A DNA stretch of 64,000 nucleotides from Acidimicrobiia bacterium (GTDB lineage: Bacteria > Actinomycetota > Acidimicrobiia > Spongiisociales > UBA5794). Made by a program: the position numbers and the translations under genes. The stretch spans positions 133,144-197,143 of the forward strand of contig JALSQW010000056.1 in assembly GCA_026985095.1 (NCBI GenBank), in the 5' to 3' direction. This document shows, piece after piece, positions 42,302 to 50,124 of the stretch. The notes under the pieces were generated by a model that was not told where the DNA came from, searched no databases, and saw only the letters and a program-made list of their open reading frames with translations. Every line of letters begins with the position of its first letter. The first letter of the stretch is position 1.

Positions 42302-42864
42302 GTCGCCTCGATGCGAGCGACACCACCGATGACCGAACGGACCGTGGCGATCGACTCGATCCGCCAACCGTGTCGGGCGAGGCGGTCGCGACCTCCTGCG
42401 TAGGCCTTCTCGATCACGAAGCCGTAGCCGATCACCTCGCCGCCGGACTCGACGACGATCTCTCCGAGCGCTTCCGCGGTGCGACCGCCCGACAGGAAGT
42501 CGTCGACGATGAGCACTCGAGAGCCCGGCGGGATCACGTGGCGGGCGACCTCGACCCGGTACTCGACCCCCTTGGTGGGCGAGACGACCTCGCGGGCGAA
42601 CGAGTAGCGGTCACCCGTGCCGAGGTACTTCTTGGCGTAGATGACCGGAACGTCGAGTTCGAAGGCGGTCGCCAGAGCCGGGGGGATACCGGACGCTTCG
42701 GCGGTGAGGATGACGTCGGGGAGGTCGGCGGCGAATCGGGCGGCGAGGTCGCGGCCGGCGTCGCGGATCACCGCAGGCTCGACCCGGTGATTGAGGAACT
42801 CGTCGACCATGATGAGTTCCCCTTCGACCCTGGCGCGATCGGCGATGAGCTCGGGGAGGTCCAC
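42298..42864 (-). CDS. xpt: Xanthine phosphoribosyltransferase (Xpt-like)
   Basis: A 188-aa type I phosphoribosyltransferase. The PRPP loop is VLIVDDFLSGGRTAEAL. The N-terminus VDEFLNHRVEP, the segment ASGIPPALATAFELDVPVIYAKK and the C-terminal VIEKAYAGGRDRLARHGWRIES match Bacillus-type Xpt closely, so it probably converts xanthine (or hypoxanthine/guanine) plus PRPP to the nucleotide for purine salvage. GTG 42864 is chosen because family members begin about 20 residues before VDEFLNH and because a TACGAT -10 ends 6 nt upstream. No purine riboswitch is possible on such a leaderless transcript. Confidence 0.85.
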   Translation of the reverse strand: MDLPELIADRARVEGELIMVDEFLNHRVEPAVIRDAGRDLAARFAADLPDVILTAEASGIPPALATAFELDVPVIYAKKYLGTGDRYSFAREVVSPTKGVEYRVEVARHVIPPGSRVLIVDDFLSGGRTAEALGEIVVESGGEVIGYGFVIEKAYAGGRDRLARHGWRIESIATVRSVIGGVARIEAT

Positions 42865-42870
42865 GGGGAC

Positions 42871-42887
42871 ATCGTACCCGGTACCAT
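42871..42887. promoter_or_regulatory. Face-to-face divergent -10 boxes for xpt and nth
   Basis: On the minus strand TACGAT (42876-42871) ends 6 nt before the xpt GTG at 42864. On the plus strand TACCAT (42882-42887) ends 7 nt before the nth ATG at 42895. Only 5 bp separate the two boxes, so polymerases at the two promoters must exclude each other. Confidence 0.55.
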
Positions 42888-42894
42888 GCCGCCG

Positions 42895-43566
42895 ATGTCC
42901 GACCTCGCCGCCGTACCCTCCCGAGACGTCCGCCGACGGGCGGCCGAGATCCTCCGTCGCCTCGAGACGCTCTACCCGGAAGCCCACACCGCCCTGCACT
43001 ACCGCGACCCGTGGCAGCTGCTGGTCGCCACGGTCCTGTCCGCACAGACGACCGACGAGAACGTCAACAAGGTGACGCCGGTGCTGTTCGAGCGCTGGCC
43101 GACACCGGAGGACCTCGCCCAGGCCGACCCCGAGGAGGTCGAGAAGGTGGTCTACTCGACCGGGTACTACCGGCAGAAGACGAAGTCGATCATCGGTCTG
43201 GCGCGGGCGCTCGTCGAGCGGTTCGGCGGTGAGGTTCCGGCCGACCTCGACGAGCTCGTCACGCTTCCCGGCGTCGGACGCAAGACCGCCAGCGTGGTCC
43301 TGGCCGAGGCGTTCCACCAACCCGCCATCGCCGTGGACACCCACGTCAAGCGGGTCGCGAACCGGCTGGGGCTGACCGACTCGTCGGATCCGGTCAAGAT
43401 CGAACGGGACCTCAAGGCGCTCTTCCCCCGGGAGACCTGGGCGGGGATCTCCATGCGGTTCATCCGCTTCGGGCGCGAGTACTGCGACGCGCGAAGACCG
43501 CGCTGCTTCGTCTGTCCGCTGGTGGACCTCTGCCCGTATCCGGACAAGACGCCGCCACCGGAGTGA
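42895..43566 (+). CDS. nth: Endonuclease III
   Basis: A 223-aa HhH-GPD DNA glycosylase/AP lyase removing oxidised pyrimidines. The helix-hairpin-helix is LPGVGRKTASVVLAEAF with the catalytic Lys, and VDTHVKRVANRLGL carries the catalytic Asp. The C-terminal 4Fe-4S ligands are CDARRPRCFVCPLVDLC (C-x6-C-x2-C-x5-C). LLVATVLSAQTTDENVNKVTP is the standard early block. ATG 42895 fits the leaderless promoter; ATG 42886 lies inside the -10 box. GTGA overlap with the MATE gene. Confidence 0.95.
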   Translation: MSDLAAVPSRDVRRRAAEILRRLETLYPEAHTALHYRDPWQLLVATVLSAQTTDENVNKVTPVLFERWPTPEDLAQADPEEVEKVVYSTGYYRQKTKSIIGLARALVERFGGEVPADLDELVTLPGVGRKTASVVLAEAFHQPAIAVDTHVKRVANRLGLTDSSDPVKIERDLKALFPRETWAGISMRFIRFGREYCDARRPRCFVCPLVDLCPYPDKTPPPE

Positions 43567-44873
43567 CATCGACCGGTCCATCCGCCCGCCGTCACGACCG
43601 GGAGATCCTCCGTCTCGCCGCTCCGGCCCTCGGCGCCTTGGCGGTCGATCCACTGGTCTCGCTGGTCGACACCGCGTTCGTCGGTCGACTCGGGGCAGAG
43701 GCGCTCGCGGCCGTCGCCCTGGCGGGCGCGGTGTTCGCGATCTCCTTCGCGTTGTTCAACTTCCTCGAGTACGGCGTCACCCCATACGTCGCCGCCGCCT
43801 TGGCGGCGGGCGATGGTCGCCGGGCGGGACGGTTCGTCCTCGGCGCGCTGATCGTCGGCGCCGCGGCAGGGACCGTCGTGGCCGTCGCAGTGGGCGGCGC
43901 CGCCGTCTGGATCTTGCGGGCCCTCGGCGCTGGGCCGGGGGTGATCGAAACAGCCGTGTCGTACCTCCGGATCCGGGCGATCGCGCTTCCGGCGGTGATG
44001 GTGGCGATGGTGGGCCACGGCGCCTTCCGGGGCGCTCAGGACACCCGTACCCCGATGGTCGTCACCGCCGGCTTCAACCTCGTCAACGTCGTGGCCGACC
44101 CGTTGCTCATCTTCGGACTCGGCCTGGGGGTCGTCGGCGCCGCGATCGCCACCGCGATCGCCCAGGTGCTCGGCGCCGCGTGGTTCCTGGTGTTGCTGGT
44201 GCGCTCGGATGTGCTGTCGATCCAGCGCGTTTGGCCGGGTCGTGACGCGTTGGCGCCGCTGTGGGGGGCCGGGCGGGCCCTGGTGGTGCGGACCGGTGCG
44301 TTGCTCGCGACCCTCACGATCGCGACCGCGGTGGCGGCGAGGGTCGGGACCGCCGCCGTGGCGGCCCATCAGATCGCCATGCAGCTCTGGTTGTTCCTCG
44401 CCCTGTCCCTCGACGCCCTCGCCATCGCCGGCCAGGCGATGGTCGCGAAAGCCCTCGGCGAAGGCGCGCGGAGCGAAGCGAAGGCGATCGCCGACCGACT
44501 CCTCCTGTTCGGCGCGGCTGGAGGGACCGTGCTCGCCGTCGGGCTGTTGTTGGTGCGTCCGTGGTTGGGAAGCTGGTTCACGCCCGATGCCGGCGTGTTG
44601 ACCGCCTTCGCGGCCATCTACGGGTTCCTGGCGCTGATGCAACCCCTCAACGGGCTCGTCTTCGTCTGGGACGGGGTCGCCATCGGGGCCGAGGCCTACG
44701 GGTTCCTGGCGGCCGGGACGGTCGCTGCGGGTGTGGTCGCCGTCGGTGTCCTCGCCCTGGTCATCCCCCTGAGCCTGGGGTTGGCGGGGGTGTGGTGGGC
44801 GATCGTGGCGATGATGGTGGTGCGGGCGGTGTTCCTCGGGTGGTGGCACGTGCGCGGGCCGCTCGCCGCCTGA
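43563..44873 (+). CDS. MATE-family efflux transporter
   Basis: A 436-aa transporter with twelve predicted helices in two halves. The first helix region LAAPALGALAVDPLVSLVDTAFVGRLGAEALAAVALAG is the DinF-type MATE start; the second half has VAAHQIAMQLWLFLALSLDALAIAGQAMVAKALGEG. Such transporters export cationic compounds using Na or H gradients; the substrate is unknown. DinF members are sometimes DNA-damage linked, and here the gene is translationally coupled to nth, so co-expression with a DNA repair gene is likely. Its last 113 bp lie antisense to the end of the MFS gene. Confidence 0.9.
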   Translation: MTSTGPSARRHDREILRLAAPALGALAVDPLVSLVDTAFVGRLGAEALAAVALAGAVFAISFALFNFLEYGVTPYVAAALAAGDGRRAGRFVLGALIVGAAAGTVVAVAVGGAAVWILRALGAGPGVIETAVSYLRIRAIALPAVMVAMVGHGAFRGAQDTRTPMVVTAGFNLVNVVADPLLIFGLGLGVVGAAIATAIAQVLGAAWFLVLLVRSDVLSIQRVWPGRDALAPLWGAGRALVVRTGALLATLTIATAVAARVGTAAVAAHQIAMQLWLFLALSLDALAIAGQAMVAKALGEGARSEAKAIADRLLLFGAAGGTVLAVGLLLVRPWLGSWFTPDAGVLTAFAAIYGFLALMQPLNGLVFVWDGVAIGAEAYGFLAAGTVAAGVVAVGVLALVIPLSLGLAGVWWAIVAMMVVRAVFLGWWHVRGPLAA

Positions 44874-46074
44874 CGAGGTCGATCCCTCGCGTCTCGGGGA
44901 GGGCGAGCGCCAGGAAGATCGAGACGGCGACGCCGATGCCAAGGACGACGACGGTCGCCGGCAACCCGATCCGGTCGATGAGGATGCCCCCGACGACGAA
45001 CCCGAAGATGCTCCCCAGGATCGAGACGTTCGTGATCCACGCTCCCGCGGTGGCGCGGACCCGGGTGGGGAACAGTTCGGCGCGTTGGGCGCCGAAGGAC
45101 GGGGTCAACATGGTGGCGCCGAGGGTGGCGAGGAAGATGGCAGGGGCCAGGAACCAGCCGGAATCCAGCAGGTAGAACGCCGCGCCGCCCACCAGGCCGA
45201 TCCCGAGGGCGGTCGCGGTCGCGATCCGCCGTCCGGCGCGGTCGGCGAGACGCCCGCCGACGACGAGGCCCACGGTGCCGAGGCCGGAGAACACGATCAG
45301 GAGGAACCGGGCCGCTCCGGCGTCCCACGCCAGATCGTTGATGAGCCGCTCCAGCACGAAGTCGAACGCCGGTGACGAGAACGCAGCGACGAAGAACCCG
45401 ATCGCCGCCATCGGCCAGAAATGTTTGCTGAGCCCCATCCCCAGCGCCTTGGCGAACGGGATGGGCTTGCCCGGTCGAAACGCGCGCGACTCGGGCAGGA
45501 ACCGGTTCAGCATCGGGAACAGCAGGAGCCCGAGGCCGGTGAGGGCGAACAGGATCCGCCATGCTTGCGGGGACTGTTCGGCGATCGGGAGCAGGAGGAG
45601 GCCGGTACCGACCCCGAGCGATCCGGCCAGCCCGTACACGCCGATGCCGTAGGCCCGTACGGGAGCCGTCAGCTCCTCGGCGAGGAGGACCACCCCGAGA
45701 CTGGCCACAGCCACGACCGACAGACGCGCCAGGGCTTGGGTGACCACGTAGACGGCGGTCGTCGGGACGAACGCCGTCGCCAAGCTGGCGGTGACCAGGA
45801 GCAGATACGCCATCAGTAGCGGTCGGCGTCGCCCGGCCCGGTCCGCCAGCATCGAGAAGACCAAACCGACGAGCGACACGGCTCGCACGATCGCGAACAC
45901 GAGGCTCATCTGGCCTTCGGTGAGGCCCAGGGTGAGTCTGGCATAGGGCAGCGTGTGGGCCATCTGTGCGCCGCCGTAGCCCACCACGAACCCGACGATG
46001 CCCATCAGGAACAGGATCCGGCGGTCGGAGACCTGCAGGGGGACGACGGGTCGGAACAGGGAAGGGAGCGGCAT
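44761..46074 (-). CDS. Major facilitator superfamily transporter
   Basis: A 437-aa MFS protein with twelve helices. The loop 2-3 motif is SMLADRAGRRRPLL, repeated in the second half as GGRLADRAGRRIATA, and the sugar-transporter-like PESRAFRPG and PETRGIDL closing motifs are present. The substrate is unknown. The last ~40 residues (RARATTRGTPPAPPSSPRSPTT in part) are a low-complexity tail that exists only because the frame continues through the antisense of the MATE gene; the functional protein probably ends near PETRGIDL. Confidence 0.88.
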   Translation of the reverse strand: MPLPSLFRPVVPLQVSDRRILFLMGIVGFVVGYGGAQMAHTLPYARLTLGLTEGQMSLVFAIVRAVSLVGLVFSMLADRAGRRRPLLMAYLLLVTASLATAFVPTTAVYVVTQALARLSVVAVASLGVVLLAEELTAPVRAYGIGVYGLAGSLGVGTGLLLLPIAEQSPQAWRILFALTGLGLLLFPMLNRFLPESRAFRPGKPIPFAKALGMGLSKHFWPMAAIGFFVAAFSSPAFDFVLERLINDLAWDAGAARFLLIVFSGLGTVGLVVGGRLADRAGRRIATATALGIGLVGGAAFYLLDSGWFLAPAIFLATLGATMLTPSFGAQRAELFPTRVRATAGAWITNVSILGSIFGFVVGGILIDRIGLPATVVVLGIGVAVSIFLALALPETRGIDLVRRRAARARATTRGTPPAPPSSPRSPTTPPPTPGSGG

Positions 46075-46134
46075 CGGCGGTCCGTGAGCTTACCCTCGAC
46101 CGGGGCGGAAACCCGGGAACACCCGAACCGCCGT

Positions 46135-46140
46135 TACCGT
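46135..46140 (+). promoter_or_regulatory. Candidate -10 TACCGT for ccdA
   Basis: TACCGT lies 37 bp before the GTG start, giving a short leader that carries the GGAGGGA ribosome-binding site. Confidence 0.4.
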
Positions 46141-46177
46141 TGTCGTGTCGTAACGATCGTCCGGACCGGAGGGACCT

Positions 46178-46927
46178 GTGGATCCAGCGATACTGATCGC
46201 CGCCGTCTTCGCCGGCGCAGCCTCGTTCATCTCGCCCTGTGTCCTGCCGCTGATCCCCGGCTACGTGTCGTTGATGTCGGGGTACTCCATGAAGGAGCTG
46301 TCCGACGGGGACGTGTCCATGGGCAAGGTGGTGGGGTCCACCGCCTTGTTCATCGGCGGGTTCTCGATCGTGTTCGTGGCCCTCGGCGCGACGGCGACGA
46401 GCCTGTCCCGGTTCCTGCAGCAGACGGTGTTCACCCAGATCGCGGGCTGGATCGTGATCTTCATGGGGATCTTCATCGCCGTCACCGCGGTGTGGACCCC
46501 GTCGTTCCTACTCCCGGTCATGCGGGAACGCCGTTTCGAGATGCACAAGGCCCGTCGATTCGGGGTGTTCGCCCCGCCGCTCATGGGCATGGCGTTCGCC
46601 TTCGGCTGGACGCCGTGCATCGGTCCGTTCCTCGCCACGGCGCTGACCCTCGGGGCCAGCTCCGACACCGTCGGGCAGGGCATGATCGTGCTGTTGTTCT
46701 ACTCGATCGGTCTCGGCGTCCCCTTCCTCGTCACGTCCCTGGCGCTGGCCAAGGCGTTCTCCGCGTTCGACTGGGTCAAGAAGCGCCTCGTGCCGATCAC
46801 GGTGGTCTCGGGATTGTCGCTGTCGGTGTTCGGTGTGCTGCTCGTGACCGGACAGATCAGTGCCCTGTCGAGCTTCTTCTCCGAGCTGATGTTGCGACTC
46901 GGGCTCGACCGCTTCGCGTCGGTCTGA
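46178..46927 (+). CDS. ccdA: Cytochrome c biogenesis protein CcdA (DsbD-like)
   Basis: A 249-aa membrane protein with six helices. The redox Cys of helix 1 lies in FISPCVLPLIPGYVSL, and the partner Cys of helix 4 in FAFGWTPCIGPFLA; both SPCVLP and TPCIGP are CcdA hallmarks. CcdA moves electrons from cytoplasmic thioredoxin to extracytoplasmic thiol proteins such as apocytochrome c maturation factors. No resB/resC lie next to it, but a small cytochrome c is encoded 5 kb downstream. GTG start with GGAGGGA upstream. Confidence 0.92.
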   Translation: MDPAILIAAVFAGAASFISPCVLPLIPGYVSLMSGYSMKELSDGDVSMGKVVGSTALFIGGFSIVFVALGATATSLSRFLQQTVFTQIAGWIVIFMGIFIAVTAVWTPSFLLPVMRERRFEMHKARRFGVFAPPLMGMAFAFGWTPCIGPFLATALTLGASSDTVGQGMIVLLFYSIGLGVPFLVTSLALAKAFSAFDWVKKRLVPITVVSGLSLSVFGVLLVTGQISALSSFFSELMLRLGLDRFASV

Positions 46928-46962
46928 GCGCGGATCTCGGGAGCTTCGCGGCCGCGTCCGCC

Positions 46963-46968
46963 TAGGGT
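46963..46968 (+). promoter_or_regulatory. -10 TAGGGT, leaderless, for trpE
   Basis: TAGGGT ends 7 nt before ATG 46976. A leaderless trpE mRNA would leave no room for a classical trp attenuator or T-box. Confidence 0.5.
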
Positions 46969-46975
46969 TCCCGCG

Positions 46976-48463
46976 ATGCAGATGTCCGTGACCCGAGACG
47001 AGTTCGTCGCTCTCGCCGAGACCCATCGGATCGTCCCGGTGGCCATCGAGCTGCTCGCCGACCGGGAGACCCCGGTCGGGGTGTTCGAGAAGCTCGTCGG
47101 TCGCGGCGACGGGTTCCTGCTCGAATCCGTCGAGGGCGGCGAACGGTGGGCCCGATGGTCCTTCGTCGGATGGGACCCGATGTTCGTCCTCGAAGGCCGC
47201 GGCGATCGCGCCATCGTCCACGGCGACGGTCCGGAGCTGGATCCTGAGATCGCCCCCCTCGACGCCCTCGAGCGGCTCGTCGACGAGATGACCACTCCCG
47301 ACCCGATCGTCGCTGGTCTCGGTCCGGTCGTTCCCCCGCTGCACACCGGCGCGGTCGGCTATCTGGGATACGACATGGTACGCGCCATCGAGCACCTCCC
47401 CGATCGCCCGCCCGACGACCGCGACCTCCCGGACATGCTGTGGCTGTTCGTCGGGGCGATCGCCGCCTTCGACCGTCTCCGGGACACGGTGGTGCTGATC
47501 CGCAACGTCCCCGTCGGCGAGGACCCGGCGGGCCGTTACGACCGGGCCGTCGCGGCCCTCCGAGCCGACGTGGAGCGGCTCGGAGCGCCCCGGTCCTACA
47601 CGGTGCGCGCCCGGCCGGGGTTCACCGAACGTCCGACGGTGAGAGCGAACATGACCCGCGACGAGTTCGAAGCGGGCGTCGAGAAGGCCATCGGACACAT
47701 CGCGGCGGGAGATGCGTTCCAGATCGTCCCGTCCCTCCGGCTCGAGGTCGATCATCCGGGAGATCCGTTCACGACCTACCGAGCGCTGCGGCTCGTCAAC
47801 CCGTCCCCGTTCATGTTCTTCCTCCGTCACCGCGAGCTGGCGATCGCCGGGTCGTCCCCGGAGCTCATGGCGAGGATCAGGGACGGCGTCGTCTATTCCC
47901 GCCCCATCGCCGGCACGCGGCCGAGGGGTGCTTCGCCCGCCGAGGACGAGCGTCTCGAGGCGGAGCTGCTCGCCGATCCCAAGGAACGGGCCGAGCACGT
48001 CATGCTGATCGACCTGGCCCGCAACGATCTCGGTCGGGTCTGCGAGTTCGGGTCGGTGACCGTGGACGACCTGATGGTGATCGAGCGCTACTCCCACGTC
48101 ATGCACATCGTCTCGGGGATCTCGGGACGGCTCCGGCCAGGTGTCGGTCCGGTCGAGGTCCTCCGTTCGACGTTCCCTCATGGCACGGTGTCGGGCGCCC
48201 CGAAGGTCCGGGCGATGGAGATCATCGACGAGATCGAACCGACCGCCAGGGGTCCGTACGCGGGAGCGGTCGGGTACGTCGACTTCTCCGGGAACCTGGA
48301 CACCGCCATCGCCCTCCGGACCCTGGTGGCCTCCGGCGACACGGCCTGGGTCCAGGCCGGCGCGGGGATCGTCTACGACTCGAACCCGGCCAAGGAGTAC
48401 GAGGAGTGTCTCGCCAAGGCCGCGGCGGTGCTCGCCGCGGTGCACGGGATCGAGGCCGAATGA
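46976..48463 (+). CDS. trpE: Anthranilate synthase component I
   Basis: A 495-aa chorismate-using enzyme for the first step of tryptophan synthesis. The feedback-site motif is LLESVEGGERWARWSFVG, the N-terminal domain start is the usual VPVAIELLADRETPVGVFEKL, and the catalytic domain has ELMARIRDG, RPIAGTRPRG, HVMLIDLARNDLGRV and TFPHGTVSGAPKVRAMEIIDE. Needs an amidotransferase partner (TrpG or PabA), which is not in this window. ATG 46976 fits the leaderless box. The stop overlaps the ygfZ start, an unusual operon partner. Confidence 0.95.
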   Translation: MQMSVTRDEFVALAETHRIVPVAIELLADRETPVGVFEKLVGRGDGFLLESVEGGERWARWSFVGWDPMFVLEGRGDRAIVHGDGPELDPEIAPLDALERLVDEMTTPDPIVAGLGPVVPPLHTGAVGYLGYDMVRAIEHLPDRPPDDRDLPDMLWLFVGAIAAFDRLRDTVVLIRNVPVGEDPAGRYDRAVAALRADVERLGAPRSYTVRARPGFTERPTVRANMTRDEFEAGVEKAIGHIAAGDAFQIVPSLRLEVDHPGDPFTTYRALRLVNPSPFMFFLRHRELAIAGSSPELMARIRDGVVYSRPIAGTRPRGASPAEDERLEAELLADPKERAEHVMLIDLARNDLGRVCEFGSVTVDDLMVIERYSHVMHIVSGISGRLRPGVGPVEVLRSTFPHGTVSGAPKVRAMEIIDEIEPTARGPYAGAVGYVDFSGNLDTAIALRTLVASGDTAWVQAGAGIVYDSNPAKEYEECLAKAAAVLAAVHGIEAE

Positions 48464-49362
48464 CGGCATCCCTCGCCGCGGACTACCGACGCCTGCGGGA
48501 GTCGGTCGGGGCCGTCGCCGACGTCTACCGGGCCGTGTCGATCGCCGGGACCGACGCCCGTCGGTTCCTGCAGGGGGTCCTCTCCGCCGACGTCGCTTCG
48601 GCGGAGGAGGGAACCGTCCTTCGCTCGCTCCTGCTCACCCCCAAGGGACGGCTCGTCGCGCACCTCCGGGTGGCGGTGGGTGAGGACCGGATCGTCGCGA
48701 TCACCGATGCTGCCGCGACGGACGACATGGTCGACGTCCTCGAACGTTTCCGCTTCCGGGTCGACGCGAGGATCGATCCCATCGACGCCGTATGCACGCT
48801 CCTGTACGGCCCCGGGGCGACCGGCGCGTGTGACCTGGCGCCGGGGCGATGGCGAGACGAAGGCGCCCGTTGCCTCATCGACGTCCCGGCAGTACATCCC
48901 GGAGCCCGCAGGATCCTCGTGGTCGGTGGGCGGACCGACGTCCCTCCCGTCGACCCCGCGGCCTACGCGGCGGTCCGGATCGAAGACGGAGAACCGATCA
49001 GCGGAGTGGACGTCGACGTTCGCTCCATCCCGCATGAGACCGGTCTCGTCGATGGTGCCGTCTCGTTCACCAAAGGCTGCTATCTCGGGCAGGAACTCGT
49101 CTCCCGGATCGAGACCCGGGGTCACGTCAACCGGGCGTTGCGGGGGATCGTCGCCGCCGGCGGGGCACCGATCGCCGCCGGCACCACGGTACAGGGCCTC
49201 GATCGAGATCTGGGTACCGTCACGTCGAGTGCGGTCTCGCCCGAACGAGGAGCCATCGGGATGGCCATGGTCCGTGTCGAGGCCCTGCCGGGGACCGAGG
49301 TGCGGTTGCAGGGACCCGACGGATCCCGGGAGGGGACGGTCGTTGCGCTGCCGATGCGATGA
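48460..49362 (+). CDS. YgfZ/GcvT-like folate-binding protein
   Basis: A 300-aa protein related to the glycine-cleavage T protein. The family signature is KGCYLGQELVSRIETRGHVNR with the key Cys, and the N-terminal domain has FLQGVLSADV. YgfZ proteins use tetrahydrofolate to assist assembly or repair of some Fe-S enzymes. The protein is short, as is usual for the YgfZ branch, and lacks the aminomethyltransferase residues of GcvT. ATGA overlap with trpE makes the two genes one transcriptional unit. Confidence 0.9.
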   Translation: MTASLAADYRRLRESVGAVADVYRAVSIAGTDARRFLQGVLSADVASAEEGTVLRSLLLTPKGRLVAHLRVAVGEDRIVAITDAAATDDMVDVLERFRFRVDARIDPIDAVCTLLYGPGATGACDLAPGRWRDEGARCLIDVPAVHPGARRILVVGGRTDVPPVDPAAYAAVRIEDGEPISGVDVDVRSIPHETGLVDGAVSFTKGCYLGQELVSRIETRGHVNRALRGIVAAGGAPIAAGTTVQGLDRDLGTVTSSAVSPERGAIGMAMVRVEALPGTEVRLQGPDGSREGTVVALPMR

Positions 49363-49421
49363 GCTCGGACACCACGGAGCTCTTTCGGTCTCCCTTACAG
49401 TCCTCGAACAGGTCGTACCGA

Positions 49422-49427
49422 TACTGT
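49422..49427 (+). promoter_or_regulatory. Candidate -10 TACTGT for the two-component system
   Basis: TACTGT lies ~23 bp before the response regulator ATG, with GAGGAG in the leader. No -35 at proper spacing was found. Confidence 0.35.
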
Positions 49428-49449
49428 GTGCAGGAGGTACGAGGAGATC

Positions 49450-50124
49450 ATGGCCGGCAAGGGAACGATCCTGCTGATCGAAGACGAGCCCGACATCGCG
49501 GATCTGCTCCGCATGTACCTGGAGAAGGACGGGTTCCGTCTCGTCCATGCCGCCTCGGGGGAGGATGGGCTCCAGCGCCTCGACGAACGCGACCCGAGGG
49601 TGGTGCTCCTCGACATCGGGCTTCCTGGTATCGACGGTATCGAGGTGTGCCGTCGGATCCGATCGACCTCCGATGTCCCGGTCATCATGCTCACCGCCCG
49701 GGACTCCGAGATCGACAAGATCGTCGGTCTCGAGATCGGCGCCGACGACTACGTGACGAAGCCGTTCTCGCCGCGCGAGCTCGTCGCCAGGGTCAAGGCG
49801 GTGCTTCGCCGCAGCGAGGAACGACCCATCGTTCCCAAGGTCATCGAGCTGAGCGGGTTCACGATCGACAGCGGCCGTCGTGAGGTCGTCACCCCCGTTG
49901 GCGAGGTGATCCGGCCGACGGCTCGCGAGTTCGATCTCCTCTGGTACCTGGCCGAGCACCGCGGTCTCGTCCTGTCCCGGAGCCAGATCCTCGAAGCCGT
50001 GTGGGGGTACGACTACTTCGGTGAGACGCGCACGGTCGACGTCCACATCCGGCAGCTCCGCAAGAAGCTCGACGGCATCCCGATCGAGACCGTGTGGGGC
50101 GTCGGCTACCGGCTCGGAGACTGA
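49450..50124 (+). CDS. OmpR/PhoB-family response regulator
   Basis: A 224-aa protein. The receiver domain (~1-120) has the acidic pair in LLIEDEPD, phospho-acceptor Asp 55 in VVLLDIGLPGIDG and Lys 104 in YVTKPFSPRE. The C-terminal winged helix (~130-222) has RPTAREFDLLWYLAEHRG and RTVDVHIRQLRKKL, characteristic of the OmpR group. ATG 49450 with GAGGAG; an upstream in-frame start at 49426 is unlikely. It overlaps the kinase gene as TGATG. The target genes are unknown. Confidence 0.94.
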   Translation: MAGKGTILLIEDEPDIADLLRMYLEKDGFRLVHAASGEDGLQRLDERDPRVVLLDIGLPGIDGIEVCRRIRSTSDVPVIMLTARDSEIDKIVGLEIGADDYVTKPFSPRELVARVKAVLRRSEERPIVPKVIELSGFTIDSGRREVVTPVGEVIRPTAREFDLLWYLAEHRGLVLSRSQILEAVWGYDYFGETRTVDVHIRQLRKKLDGIPIETVWGVGYRLGD

